Below, in pieces: positions 51,789-63,277 of a stretch of DNA of 64,000 nucleotides. The notes beneath the pieces are model-generated. The model worked only from the letters and a program-made list of their open reading frames with translations. It was not told the DNA's origin and ran no database searches. Position numbers and translations under genes: made by a program. Source of the DNA: Sweltsa coloradensis (lineage: Eukaryota; Arthropoda; Insecta; Plecoptera; Chloroperlidae); the NCBI GenBank assembly GCA_024449915.1, contig JAMZAV010001861.1:310001-374000 (forward strand). Reading direction: 5' to 3'. The first letter of the stretch is position 1; each line of letters opens with the position of its first letter.

Positions 51789-53299
51789 TTTTTTCTTAAA
51801 TACTGGCGTTTATGAGGGCTATTTTTGCATAATTTGGAAATAAAACCTCAGCAAATAATTCGTATAAATGTAATAAGCCATGGGAACTGCATAAGTAATG
51901 ACTTGAATATGGTGACTCCTTGTAGCTGAGGACGAACGATCAATATCAACCTAGTAGGTAGTAGTTCTCAGGGACCAAATGATGTCTTAGGTTTCATACC
52001 TTTCAGATCTCATGTGATTCACTGTTTGATAGTAACATATTTGAATTTGATTGGATATTGACTTAACGTCTATATTATTGCAACTTGGCTAATCGAGCTT
52101 TAACCAGTGGTTTAAACTGTAGGTCAGTTGACTTCTGTCCTGCGTCAATTAGTTTTTGTAGGTGCAGACACAAAATAGTTGTTTAATTATGTTGCCACTG
52201 CCACTGCGAGTTACAAATCGCTTATCACCATTGACGTCAAGAATATTTTCGTCAAAGAGTGATTATGTTCATTTTGGTTGCCCTTTCTTATTATTAACCC
52301 CCAAGCTACCTTAATCTTATTAGTTGCCAAGTTTAATGTCGTCAACGTGTTGAGCCTTTACGCTTTTATTAAAGATCTATATAGTTCTGATGGTTTTTAA
52401 GCGAAACTAACCGCTTTCTGTCAAAACGTGTAGTGATGCAGTAGTTGTTGCCTTGGAGCTGTAACCTTTTTTGAACCTATGTTTCTATTAAAACCATGAA
52501 TGAATCACTTGTCAGACTCACAGCAGAGCGGCTGTTTTTTTTTAGGAAATGACACATGAAAGTAATGTTTAACTGTATTAACAAAAAAGATTCGTTTTTT
52601 CATTATTATTCGTTCGTACCCATCAACAAAGACTTCATGACTCATTAGTAAATTTAAGTTTAAATAAAAAAATATTTTGTTTGTGGAGTAAACACGAACG
52701 TGTCTTGTAGCAGTTTTTTTAATGTCTGATTTATGCTATTTTGCTCATTTCTAGTTGGAGAAGCAATGGACATGTAAGATTATGTTATTTAAACAAGTCT
52801 AATAGACGCTTATTAGCTCAACACAACAAGAGGGTGAAGAGCGTTGACCAGTCAGATTTCCAAGCGGGATCTCAGTTGTCACGGGGTTGCTGGACCCTAC
52901 CAGGTTCCAGTAAAGAGGGAAATAATGGAAGTCATGAAGGTTCACAAAATGGTAATAGTAATTCTCAGAGAAAGGAGGATGACTGGACCACGTTTGATCA
53001 GAGTATATGCATGGGTTAGCTCCAGGACGAGTATCGGTTTTATGTTTTCTTGTCAATAGGTTACAGTGCGTTTCTCTTCACTTGGAATTGCCTCTCTTAT
53101 CAATGAGTACTACCATAACATGTAACAACCCATCCTCTAATCCACAAACCCACGGTTCTTGGTCAGTGTTTAATTTGTTAGGTCAAGAGTGACGCTAGAC
53201 CCTCAATCTAGACACCCAATGGCCACGCCATTTGTGCCATAGGGCTAATTAACTGCATAAATGACAATATTTGGCAAACGGCTACACCCGATATACTTG
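51789..53299. other. No gene supported
   Basis: A 92-codon plus frame at 52,741-53,019 has no recognisable motif and no ATG start. The sequence otherwise looks like anonymous AT-rich DNA. Confidence 0.4.
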
Positions 53300-54770
53300 A
53301 TGAAACTTTATGGGAACGTTCAGAATCACTAAAATTATATATGTTAAGATTTTAAGAGACATTTTGAGGAAAATTTTTTCATGGAAATATACTTTACGAT
53401 TTTCCCCTGTTTTTAAATACAATATTTTTGTGATTTTGGTCTTCTCGCCATTTACAGATTTTATCTATAAAGGGATTGAATTAAACGTAATGGTTAGGTT
53501 GGAGCTGTCTTTGGTGATCTTAGGAAAGCATTTTGATTCAGATTACCTTTTACCCTATTTTAATAAAATTAAAAAACCAAGGGTAATAACGTAAGTCCTA
53601 TTTGTTATCAATTTGGCGGATTATTTTTTAAAAGAGAAAAAACGTTTATAAATCTTGCAAAATAGAGTCACAAGTATCAATATATTTTGTGTGAGTACCC
53701 CAAGCGATCAATATTAGGACCCCTGTTATTTATTTTATATAGATGATATATCTACTATAATGGGAGGCATCAATTATATTCTTATATGCTGATGACTTTG
53801 TCTTTTATTTACAGGTCAGGATGTCAAAGAGATCGTAAGACGTTCTTCAAAGAAGTTCTAAAGAGGTATGGCATGATTGGTTTAAAACTCAGGAAACTTG
53901 ATATGAATTATAGCAAAACAAAATTTAATTCATAAATTGCATTTAATATCCTTGTTTTTATTTGTTATCAAAATTTGGTTGAAATTTAATGCATTGTGTG
54001 TAATATTACTATTTCAAAATATTACTTAAATGTAGTCATTGTTGGGTACTGCATGTCTATGTAATAGATTTCATTTAGTTGTCCTCCTTTGTAAATCAGT
54101 TTTATAACTGAATAGGATAGCGTTAAAAAAATAAAATAAACAAATAAAAATAAATATAAAATAAATAAACATAAAAAAGGCATGATGATATTTGTAATTC
54201 TGACGTTAAATTGTAATGGTTAAGTTAATTCTCGAGTGTAGAATTAAATAGTCTTGGAGTTTTCTTAGATTGGTAATTTAAATTTTAAGAAACATATGAA
54301 TATGTGTGTGTAATAAGTATCATCAGCAATTGGACATTATAAGTAGAATGAAGAGGTTTGTAACGAGGAGAATGTTGAGGTACTTGTTGTAAGATTCTTA
54401 TTTATTCACTCTGTATGATTATTGATTAGTAGTTCGTGCAGTACGAACCTTCTACTGAGCATGTTGTACTCCAGAAGAGAATTGACCATCGTAAGACGTT
54501 TGCAGTCTGATTGGTTCACGATTGAGGAAAGGATGAAGTATAGGTGCTGGTAAATTACATAAACAAGTCATCAAAGAATGTTTTTAGGGTATTTCTTACC
54601 CAATATTTTTTAAAAATTGTTGCTCGTAGATAGAATTCTACTTTAATAAAACTCATTGGAAGTTCCTAGATAAATTCTGAAGCATTTAGAAAGTCATATT
54701 ATGTACAGAGGGCGTATCCTATTGGATTCAATTTTTATGATATTAGGAAGCCAGTTTACTAATACTAGGA
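53300..54770 (+). pseudogene. LINE relic (reverse transcriptase) with nested LINE tail
   Basis: Frames around 53,505-53,540 read GAVFGDLRKAF, the third reverse transcriptase block. SILGPLLFILY follows at about 53,707-53,740, and LYADDFVFYL at about 53,785-53,815. The thumb-type LGVFLDWNLNFKKHMNMCV lies at about 54,257-54,310. Stops and shifts are frequent. Between 53,940 and 54,180 an unrelated LINE 3' end interrupts it. Confidence 0.7.
53940..54180 (+). mobile_element. 5'-truncated LINE 3' tail inserted in the relic
   Basis: Contains GTCCTCCTTTGTAAATCAG then TTTTATAACTGAATAGGA and an (AAATA)n tail. The same tail occurs at 55,430-55,650. TCAGTTTTATAACTGA is a small perfect hairpin, a common feature of LINE 3' ends recognised by the reverse transcriptase. 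Confidence 0.65.
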
Positions 54771-55429
54771 ATTGTTACAATTTAACAGTAAAATTGGAAG
54801 CAATGATAATTAACAAAGAGCAAAAAATTGAATTTTTACTATTATTTGTAGATTATTGTCACTGTGTGTTTGTGTAATGTTAATTTACCTTCATAAATTA
54901 TTATAATTTTTTCATTTTGACTTTTCTCTTTGTTTGTTCATTATGCTCTTGATATGATATAACAATGTGTTTTCAATTATATTTTTCTGCCTAGATTGTC
55001 TGGTTGCACGCCCATGATGGAGCTTGCAACTTGAGTGAGGTGTCCTGTACATTGCTTTGTGATCAGTTGACATGAACAAATTTTGAATAATTATAGTACT
55101 GATATAATTATCATATATGAGTCAGGATTTGAACACAAAAATGAAGATTGAACAACAATAATAAAGATTTCGCGTGCGGTGGTTTCTTCCGCGAAAGTTT
55201 GATTATACTCCATGATTAGTAGCTCGTTCTGATTTTTGGCAAACTATATCGTTGAGTGGGATCGTTCTACTAAATCAGTTTTTGTCTTTTCATCTTTTCT
55301 TTCTTTTAATGTTTTGTTTTCTTTCCGTTTCTTTTCTTCTGTCTTTTCTTTTTTCTTTTTTTCCTTTCCTTTTTTCCCTTTTTCTTTTCATTCCCCACCC
55401 TTTTTTCTATTGATTTCATTCATTAAATG
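54771..55429. other. Unassigned; T/C-rich low complexity at 55,270-55,420
   Basis: The pyrimidine-rich tract creates a spurious 108-codon frame of mostly F and S. No gene is supported. Confidence 0.6.
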
Positions 55430-55650
55430 CATACTAATAGAATTTAATTTTCTTACAAAAGTCTTGCCCCACTTCCATTGTGTTAAATTCATTGTTGTTG
55501 TAATGCTGCTATTTTCAAATATTTACAAAAATGTAGTTTATTGTTGTTCTGCATCTATGTAATTAGATTTATGCAGTTGTCCCTCCTTTGGAAATCAGTT
55601 TTATAACTGAATAAGAAAGACGTTAAATAAATAATAAATAAATAAAATAA
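55430..55650 (+). mobile_element. LINE 3' tail, second copy
   Basis: Matches 53,940-54,180, with TTGTCCCTCCTTTGGAAATC and AGTTTTATAACTGAATAAGA, followed by (AATA)n. It ends directly at a partial Helitron-like copy. Confidence 0.65.
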
Positions 55651-55651
55651 A

Positions 55652-55850
55652 TAGATTCTGACCAAATGGGTGAGGCTACAAACGTCATATTTTACATTGA
55701 TATAAAGATTATGGTGAATTGTAGTGCCATATGAAAGAAAAAAGTTGCTGCAAAATTCATAGAAATAAAGGTTTTAATATAAGCCTTTTAAGTGTGATAA
55801 TTAACAAGTAACATCCAGTAACCATAGGAAACGTTAATGAGATTTTTTAA
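55652..55850 (+). mobile_element. Helitron-like family, partial copy 6
   Basis: Internal portion, oriented as copy 4: ATTCTGACCAAATGGGTGAG, then TCATAGAAATAAAGG and AACAAGTAAC. Both ends are absent. It follows a LINE poly(AATA) tail. Confidence 0.65.
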
Positions 55851-55956
55851 GGCTTCTGTTTGATGAATTAGTTTTACAGCTGGAAAATATTTGCTGAATA
55901 CATCGGTGTGAATCATTTACATCAATATTGACAGGAGAGGTGAATTTATGGGTACG

Positions 55957-57505
55957 TTCCACACAGCAGAAACATCATCAATGGATGTCCGCTACAAGTC
56001 CTGTCGGGGGACGTAACGTATACGGGAAGTCCTAATGACGTCCAGTGGACATCGTGAAAAGGATCTCGGATTTCCGGGACCTCATAGAATGGTCCATAGG
56101 ACCACGCGATAAGGGACGTCCACAGAAAAATATCAGGGAGGTCCAAGGGGGACGTCCCTTCGTACAAAGAGAATAGGACGTCCCACAGATGAAAAATATC
56201 AGGGAGGTCAAACAAAGGGCCGTACCCTCGTACAGAGTGATAGGATGTCCACAAGGAAAAATAATCAGGGAGGTCAAGTGTGGACGTCCCTCAGACACTG
56301 CCGAACAGGACGTCCACAGATGAAACATCAGGGAGGTCAAGAGGACGTCCCTCAGACACTTGCGATTAGGACGTCCAAGATGAAATATCAGAGAGGCTCA
56401 AGGGGAACGTCCCTCAGAAATCATTGCAATTAGGATGTCCACCAAATGAACGCGGAGAAGGGGTCATGGGACACGTCCGTCAGACAACGTGATCTAGTAC
56501 GGTCCACAGATGAATATCAGGGAGGTCAAGGGGACGATCCCGCAGACATGTGATAGGACGTCCACAGATGAAATATCAGAGAGGTCAAGGGAACGTCCCT
56601 CAGAATCTGCAATTAGGATGTCCACAAATGAAATATCAGGGCCGTGGTCAAGGGGCAAACGTACCGTCAGACCCACTGTGATTAGTACGTCCAAAGATGA
56701 AACATCAGGGAAGGTTTCAAGGGGACGTACCTCAGAAACTGTGAATCGTAGGACGCCACAGATGAACCTATCTGGGATGGGTGAGGGTACGTTACCACGG
56801 TCCACAACGTTAACTGAGAGAGAAACTGAAGGACGTTCCCATAGATGAAAAATCAGGGAGGTTCAACGGAACGTTCATTCAGAATCTGGCAATTAGGGAT
56901 GTCCACAGATGAAATATCCAGGGAAGTCGAGAAGACGGCCGTAAGACACTGTGATTAGGATGTCAACAGATGAAATATCAGGAAGTGAGAGGACGTCCGT
57001 TCAGATTACTGTGATTAGGGACGCCAACAGATGAAATATCAGGGATGTTGAGGGTAACGTCACCTCAGACACTGTGAATAGGGACGTCCACAGGTGAAAT
57101 ACAGGGAAGTCGAGAGGACGCTTCGACGGCAGGACACTGTTGAATAGGATGTCCACAGATATTGAAATATCAAGGAAGTCGAGAGGGGACGTCCGTCAGA
57201 TACACGGGATGAGGACGCCCAACAGATGAATATCAGGGATGTTGCAGGGTACGTCCCTCACACCATGTGAATAGGACGTCCACAGATGAAATAACAGGGA
57301 AGTCGAGAGGACGTCCGTTCAGACACTAGTGGACTAGGATTGTCCACAGATGAAATATCAGGACGAGTTCTAGCTTTTTTTTTTTTTTTTTTGGAGCGGC
57401 TCCGGGTCAGATACGTGTGCTTAGGGACGACAACAGATGATAATTATCAGGAGTTTGAAGGACCGTCCCCTCAGGGGACACGGCGAATAGGACGTCCTAA
57501 AACGT
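55957..57505. repeat. 60-bp minisatellite array with GACGTC palindromes
   Basis: About 25 imperfect units with consensus close to AGATGAAATATCAGGGAGGT, CAAGAGGACGTCCCTCAGAC, ACTGTGATTAGGACGTCCAC. Each unit carries two GGACGTCC palindromes. Most differences are one-base indels. A T tract of 22 bases interrupts it near 57,371. The frames on both strands here are artefacts of the array. Confidence 0.9.
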
Positions 57506-57580
57506 AAAATTATTGAAGTACAGTTTTATGATATTTTCGTTTACATTTGTGTAACGAGAGTCTCCGGCATGTTCTTTTTG

Positions 57581-58374
57581 TGATTGAGCGTAGCGAGCGA
57601 GCGAAGAGGCGCATTTCACTACACTAGGAGAAAAAAATCTGGAAGTGTTTTTTGTTTTTTTTCTTTCTTTCTTTCTGTATTTTTGTCTGTTTGTCCACAC
57701 GGTCGGCTTAAACCGATACTCGAGTTGCGATGAAATTTATGGAGGCCTTCGAAATCTCTGAAATTAGAACGCCCACGTTTTGAGCGTCCCCATTCCGGGA
57801 AATTTTTTCTCGTAAAAACGCAAGTTTACGATTTTTTCGATTTTTAACAAAATTCTCGCATTAGAACCACCTACATGCTCTTAAGTCCGAGTGTGAAATA
57901 ATTTTTCACAGAACCTTAATTTATATGAATTGATTATATTCGGGTGAAATTTGAGCGTTATCGAAAGATAAAATTTCTTTAAAAAATCGCATTTTACGGG
58001 ACTTTTTTCGAATTTTTAAATTTCTTTTTGGCTATAAGACCCCTACATGCTTTATCGATCGAATGATTTTTCACAGAACCTTAATCTTATGCATTAATAT
58101 ATTTCGTGTGAAATTTGAGCACATACGAATAACTATTTCTAATGAAATCGAAATTTAACGATTTTTTGCTATTTTTTAACTTCGATTAAATTAAAAAAAA
58201 TTAAAATCAAAAGTTTATGTTTTCATTTAATTTAAATTAAATGAAAAAAATTTCAATCTAATTGAATTTATTTTTTTCACCAGTACAACAGAAAATTATG
58301 GCCCTGAACAATTGGCAACTCAATGCACCAATTACGCTCATCCAACAACGCGACGGGACTTGAGCGTTTTCTAG
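57581..58374 (+). mobile_element. Helitron-like family, copy 7
   Basis: 794 bp, starting TGATTGAGCGTAGCGAGCGA and ending with AACGC (58,347 region), a loop, GCGTT, TTCTAG and a host T. The inner ATTACGCTCATCCAA mirrors the 5' end. The interior includes three diverged repeats with TTTTTCACAGAACCTTAAT. It lies between two parts of the minisatellite. Confidence 0.75.
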
Positions 58375-58674
58375 TATAAGATTTGTTTGTGGTGGTGCCC
58401 ATAGGGCTCGTGTGATTTGTACTAAGCCAAATAATTCCACCGTATTTATACCCAAAAAACTTTAAACTTATCACCGCTTCAGCTTAAAGAAACCCTGGTT
58501 CACATTAATTAATTCGTATCAGATTATTTGTCGCAGATCTTAGATGCAACCGGTCAGACGCGCGTGTATATACTGACGTTAAGTTTCTCGTAAGTAGAAA
58601 CACTCCATTCCCCTCATTGGCCGTCCAAGTAAGAAAAGGACTAAGCGTGTTTTCTAGTATCCCCTCGTCTTACA
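58375..58674. other. Unassigned spacer ending in a second family-type 3' end
   Basis: GGACTAAGCGTGTTTTCTAG ends at about 58,659 followed by T, resembling the 3' end of the Helitron-like family but without its stem partner. The minisatellite restarts just after it. Confidence 0.5.
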
Positions 58675-58675
58675 C

Positions 58676-58800
58676 TGCGAATACGACGTCCACAGATGAA
58701 ATATCAGGGGGGTCAAGGGGACGTCCCTCGTACAGAGTGAATAGGACGTCCACAGATGAAATATCAGGGAGGTCGAGGGAACGTACGTCCATTAAGTTGG
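58676..58800. repeat. Outlying part of the 60-bp minisatellite
   Basis: Two units (CGACGTCCACAGATGAAATA, then TCAGG-GGTCAAGGGGACGTC) match the main array. The separation from it by about 1.2 kb is explained by insertion of Helitron-like sequence. Confidence 0.88.
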
Positions 58801-59159
58801 CAGTGCCACATTCGAAAATCGAAAATTTTATTACTGGTATCGTTGATACACCTTGGTCACTGCTTGTAATTTTAACAGTCAGACAAAAATAACAAACAAA
58901 AAATATTTTTTCAAAAACAATATCATTGTCTTTAAAATAATTCCCACACATTAGCAGCCTATTTTTTCAATTTATATCTTGAAGGTTTAAATTGCAATGG
59001 ATGTAGCTGATTTTGTTAGGAGTTATCAGTAAACACTTACCGGTTGTCTGTTCAAAATTTCAGTGCAATCTGTTCAGCGATTCGGCTGATTTTCGATGTA
59101 CATACACACACACAGACCCACAGAATCACGGAAGAGCCGTTTGAGTTGAATGGAGATAC
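58801..59159. other. No feature recognised
   Basis: AT-rich. The section near 59,060-59,170 with TTCAGTGCAATCTGTTCAGC and ACACACACAC resembles repeat tails elsewhere in invertebrate genomes but cannot be assigned. Confidence 0.4.
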
Positions 59160-59162
59160 TCA

Positions 59163-59713
59163 GGCTGCGTTCCAATGCTTTTTTGCCCTGCTAGCCACTA
59201 CCGACTAGCCACTAGCCTGCTAACTGATACCTACTTACACCTTTGGGCATACACTTTTGAAGTCTACCTACTATGGCTATTCACAGCTTCCTAAATAGAT
59301 AGAAAAGCCCCTCCAGGTGCCGTAGGTTCAACAACAAACCCTAACAATAAACATAAACAATAAACAAACCCTAACCTCACTTTTTACTTGAAACCATAGA
59401 AAAGAATGCGTGACTGGATGTAAGTATTTGTATTTGCTGTTATAATCAATTTTACTATAGTAATATCATCAATTCATAACACTTTAACTCCATAAGTAGC
59501 TTCTAGTTGTAGGTTTGTGGCTGCGAAATTACTGGCCGCCATTTTGCTAGCAGGCGAAGTAGGCTTCGTAGTGTACACTTTCGCCTGCTGTCTGCTGTCT
59601 GCTAGCCTGCTAGCCAAATCGGAGCTTTGGTCGCCTGCTAGTCACTTCACTTCCGGTAAATGAGTCCACTAGGCTAGTACACTAGCGTGGAAATGAAGCA
59701 ATGGAACGCAGCC
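59163..59713. mobile_element. PIF/Harbinger-like MITE
   Basis: The ends GGCTGCGTTCCAATGCTT and, on the minus strand, GGCTGCGTTCCATTGCTT are inverted repeats flanked by TCA at 59160-59162 and 59714-59716. A 3-bp target duplication suits PIF/Harbinger. The 551-bp interior is non-coding and rich in GCTAGC/TAGCC motifs in both orientations. Confidence 0.75.
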
Positions 59714-59716
59714 TCA

Positions 59717-60266
59717 GTCGCTACACTCCCTCGTCTAATAAGATGAGGATGCATTGATATTACTTGGATTTACATTATACATTGACGCAATGTTGACTTG
59801 AACGATTTACTTTCTACACACTGCTGCCTAAACTTTGTAACATAATTGTCACCATGCTACTTGCTATATTTTAATTCAGAGATTAATCAAACTAATGATA
59901 AGTAATTTACGTAATTGAATTAATTATTCTGGTCTGTGAGAAGGCTAATAACTAGGTAGGTAAGTAGGTAGGTAGGAGTAATAGACCACCAGGATCATAT
60001 GTGTGTTTATCATTTTCAATATTAATTTCTAGAATAAGGGGTAATTGCATGACTCAATCAATGAATAACGTTGTCTAAACAGGGCATAGAGACTTGTGAA
60101 GTGATACCAAACCTGCGTGTGTGCGCAATTCGCTACAAAATGAGTGGTTTGGTAAAAATTAATTAAACACTTTCAAGTAATTAACCAAATAGTGATCGGC
60201 ACAAGTTTACCATTGGAATCAGTTCGGTTGAGTGAATGAGTTAAGTGGGCGAAGGTTCGAGAACGT
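59717..60266. other. No gene; short GTAG-type repeat
   Basis: Contains TAGGTAGGTAAGTAGGTAGG near 59,955. Otherwise anonymous sequence upstream of the following frames. Confidence 0.4.
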
Positions 60267-60536
60267 TTGCCAGCCTCTGGGCAAACACCTGAACTGGAGG
60301 ATGTCGCATCGCAAGAGAACATTCTAGCACAAAGTATTTCCATTCTAAAAGGAAACTTCCGGCGAGGAGAAGGCAATAGAAAATGGGTTGATTTTGTGTC
60401 AAGACACTACCCTCCTTACGGTAGAAAGACTATAGCAGGACTAGAGATGTGGAGTTGTCCACACACCATCAAGGCAGTCGTACGTACTCATCGGTCGAGA
60501 CAGCTGGTACTGGTATATTTCGTGGCGTGGAAGTAG
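60267..60536 (+). CDS. Unrecognised small frame upstream of the 60.7-kb gene
   Basis: The 89-codon frame has a non-ATG start and reads GNFRRGEGNRKWVDFVSRHY then PPYGRKTIAGLEMWSCPHTI. I do not recognise it. It lies just upstream of, and on the same strand as, the 527-codon frame, so it may be an upstream exon or chance. Codon use does not look obviously random, but evidence is thin. Confidence 0.25.
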   Translation: MPASGQTPELEDVASQENILAQSISILKGNFRRGEGNRKWVDFVSRHYPPYGRKTIAGLEMWSCPHTIKAVVRTHRSRQLVLVYFVAWK

Positions 60537-60719
60537 TACTCGTCCAATGTGGTGAACTGACACAAAGTCATATGTGATCAGTATATCGCAGTATTTATAA
60601 TGAAGCGTGACATGGTCCGTGGATTCCAATAACAGTTTATTTAAATCTTGGCTATGGAACGGATTTTGACAAGGACTTTGACAAGGATTTTGTTAATGAT
60701 TTTGACTATTAAAGCCTAA

Positions 60720-62303
60720 GTGTTTCGTAGTGCCGAAAGCACGTCGGTCAGTCGCGAGGTTGTCTGCCATGACAACCCGGAATGTGTCAGTGCTACGAGT
60801 TTGTCAGTCAGGAGTGTCCATAACGAACTAGGAACCGAACCAGAGCCCTTCGACCAGTCCACAACAGGAAGCGATCTCCACCTACTATTTCGACTCCATT
60901 CCACTCATTCGCGCATTCATCCACTCGACCATTTGAATTGTTTAAGACGAGAAACAAAGAAGCTGCAAGAGTCACCGGCACATGGACAATGCAACAACCG
61001 GGACAATGCTTTTGAGGGAGAAACAAGTTCTATTGGAAGAGCTATTTCCAACTTAGAAATAGTGAACATAGTGAAGGCAGTTATCACTGACTATGCAAGT
61101 GACGATAATAAATCACTTGATATGAACGGTGTGCAAGAAGCATACAAGTCACTACTGATTGATAATGATGTATCTTGTAATGAGGGTACCCACTTCAAAC
61201 CTTATTTAAAGAGCTTGCTACCAAGCCAGATTCCCAATGTGGAATTTTCCAAACGTGGACCCAAATCAGAATTAGTGTTTTCAGACGCTGCAAAAAGAAA
61301 GGTGATGGCTGATTTTTACAAAAATGATACCCTAGACGCGGAAATGAAGATACTCTTCAAAGCCTCCGAAATAATTTGAAGAGAAATAAACCAAATGGGT
61401 GAATGGCAATTCACTGGTACGTTTGATGACTTCAACACTCCAGAAAAACTCCAACAGATTATAAGGTGGATTATATGTGGACCTTGCAATAATCTTGAAA
61501 TGACAAAACAATCAGATGTGGATAAATCGTCCCAAAATATTGCCCAACACATCATATCGTCTTTCAGGACAAATCGACAAGTAAAACATACTTCAAAGTC
61601 CAGATGTGGATTTCAGAAGGACAAACGAACCCCACTCAGTGTCGGTACAGCATTAATGTCATACCTGGAAAGTCGGTCTAGATCAGATGTAGAAACGTTG
61701 CACGACATTAACCTCGCTATTACGCATGATGAAGTTCAAAGGATAACCACACGAATTGCCACTGCTGTTTTGGAAAAAGTGAATAATAGCACACATGGAG
61801 TTTGCATACCACCATTTGTGAAGAATGGTGTGAGAGCGCTTTATGCAATTGATAATATCGATCTTGGAAGTGAAGGCAATTCAGGGTCGTTTCACGGTGC
61901 TGATCTTATGATAGCACAGAAGAAACAAAATGGTGAATCTGTGCTAGGAACAGATCTCAAGATTCCTATCAAAGAATCCGAAAAATGTTTGCATACATCA
62001 GTTAACCTAGAGTGTAACAAGCCAGCAAATCCCAAAATAGTGCACTCCTCACAGTTCAAGTTAGGTTCATATGGTGATTTAGTTACACAAAATAAAGCTT
62101 TAAATATGATTTGGCTTTTTGCTATCAGTAATGCAGTAGTAGAAGTTGTTGGCAAATTACCATTGTTGCAAAACATGGGTGAAGAATCTGACCTTGATGT
62201 TGACTTGGATGGAGACTTGGAAATAAACATTTCATCAGCAGATGCTGATCTAGTGCAACAAGGTAATCAGGAATCCATAATTCTTACTAACCTGTCACCC
62301 TAA
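60720..62303 (+). pseudogene. Uncharacterised multicopy-type protein, one in-frame TGA
   Basis: The two open stretches 60720-61379 and 61395-62303 are in the same frame and separated by a single TGA at 61377-61379. The reading frame is therefore about 527 codons with one stop. The first ATG lies far inside the frame (near 61,120), so the true start or an upstream exon is unknown. Motifs include MGEWQFTGTFDDF, IIRWIICGP, then KRTPLSVGTALMSYLESRSR and ALYAIDNIDLG, followed by SGSFHGADLM. I recall similar proteins, with a DN-D block followed by S-FHG-, from high-copy uncharacterised families in cnidarians, molluscs and arthropods. That is from memory, not a search. The spread of acidic residues after DNID could suggest a nuclease or transposase, but no function is established. 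The C-terminus is acidic (DLDVDLDGDLEI). Confidence 0.55.
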
Positions 62304-62381
62304 AAATCACTCCTGTGTTTTAAGAGTGCTGTTTTAACCCGTGGGAATTTACGTAGATAGAGAGAGAGCATGCTTTACCGG

Positions 62382-62555
62382 ACTCAAAAGGCAGGACTAG
62401 CGATATTCCAATCATGATTTTTGAGCCAATAACAGCGCGGGCGAGGCTATATGATTCACAGTCACCAGATACGTGTTACGCTGTGCACTCGCTGACTGAC
62501 TAGCGGGTCCCCTGCGCATAGACCCCACGAACGCGCACGAAGTTACATGAGTGAA
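62382..62555. repeat. Dispersed repeat, copy 2
   Basis: Second copy of the repeat at 42,970-43,145, beginning 79 bp after the end of the preceding frame. Its closeness to that frame may mean it belongs to the 3' part of the same mobile unit. Confidence 0.72.
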
Positions 62556-63277
62556 ATAATTGTAGCTTGTTAGTTGTCAAACACAATTCACTTCGCGATT
62601 GTCTACGGTATGTTATTAACTGCACGTCTTTAATCTCTCATTCCCATAGAATATGCTTTATTTTATTACACAATTATTAGGACACTATTAATCGTTATAC
62701 TGAAAATACGAGTAGGCAATAATAAAACAACGAATAAAAACTAAAAAAATGTAACTGGTACTGCGTTTGTCTTGAAGCGACTAACATTTTTGATTACGAC
62801 TGAAGGAAACGTGGAGAACAAGTGAATGGTGGCCATCCATGTCAAGGTGAAGAATAAGAAGTGCCTAAGAACTATCAAATTCAATTCATTTTGCAATCAT
62901 AAGATATGTCATTGTCTCGCTTCGTACATCGCGGTTATAATCAATCGTACTCAGCCTACAGAAATAGTTAACTTCGTGTAATGACAAGCACATGAGGACC
63001 GGTATAAATCAAAGATTAGTAAAAATTAAATCGAATACTAAAAATAAATTTGATTCTCACAATAAGCGTTCTGGTCGTTTGATGGTGTAGGGGGGGATAG
63101 TTGCTGCGTGGGCGGTGACAATAAAAACAGATCCTCAATACATTGCAGATATAAGTTTGTGCTGTGTGTGGAATTTTGTGTCGTATTTGATGATGAAGAG
63201 TTTCCCTTACATCTTCTTCCCATAGTATCCAAATACGCATTTACAGGAGTCAAAATTACACACACACGTAATTTTTT
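62556..63277. other. No gene recognised
   Basis: AT-rich sequence with short unconvincing frames on both strands at 63,016-63,380. Confidence 0.4.

Noticed and set aside
52755..52775. Possible microexon between TTTCTAG and GTAAGA
   Set aside because: Splice-like signals this short occur by chance, and no protein family or neighbouring exon supports it.
55236..55562. 108-codon plus-strand frame
   Set aside because: It spans a T/C-rich low-complexity tract and is mostly F and S residues.
55946..56848. Several 100-codon frames on both strands
   Set aside because: They are produced by the minisatellite units and show the same repeated residues in different frames.
55957..57505. Possible CRISPR array because of regular repeats
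   Set aside because: The units are contiguous 60-bp degenerate tandem repeats with no unique spacers, and the DNA is animal. It is a minisatellite.
61377..61379. TGA as a selenocysteine codon
   Set aside because: No catalytic context or SECIS-like element was seen, and a CGA-to-TGA mutation is simpler.
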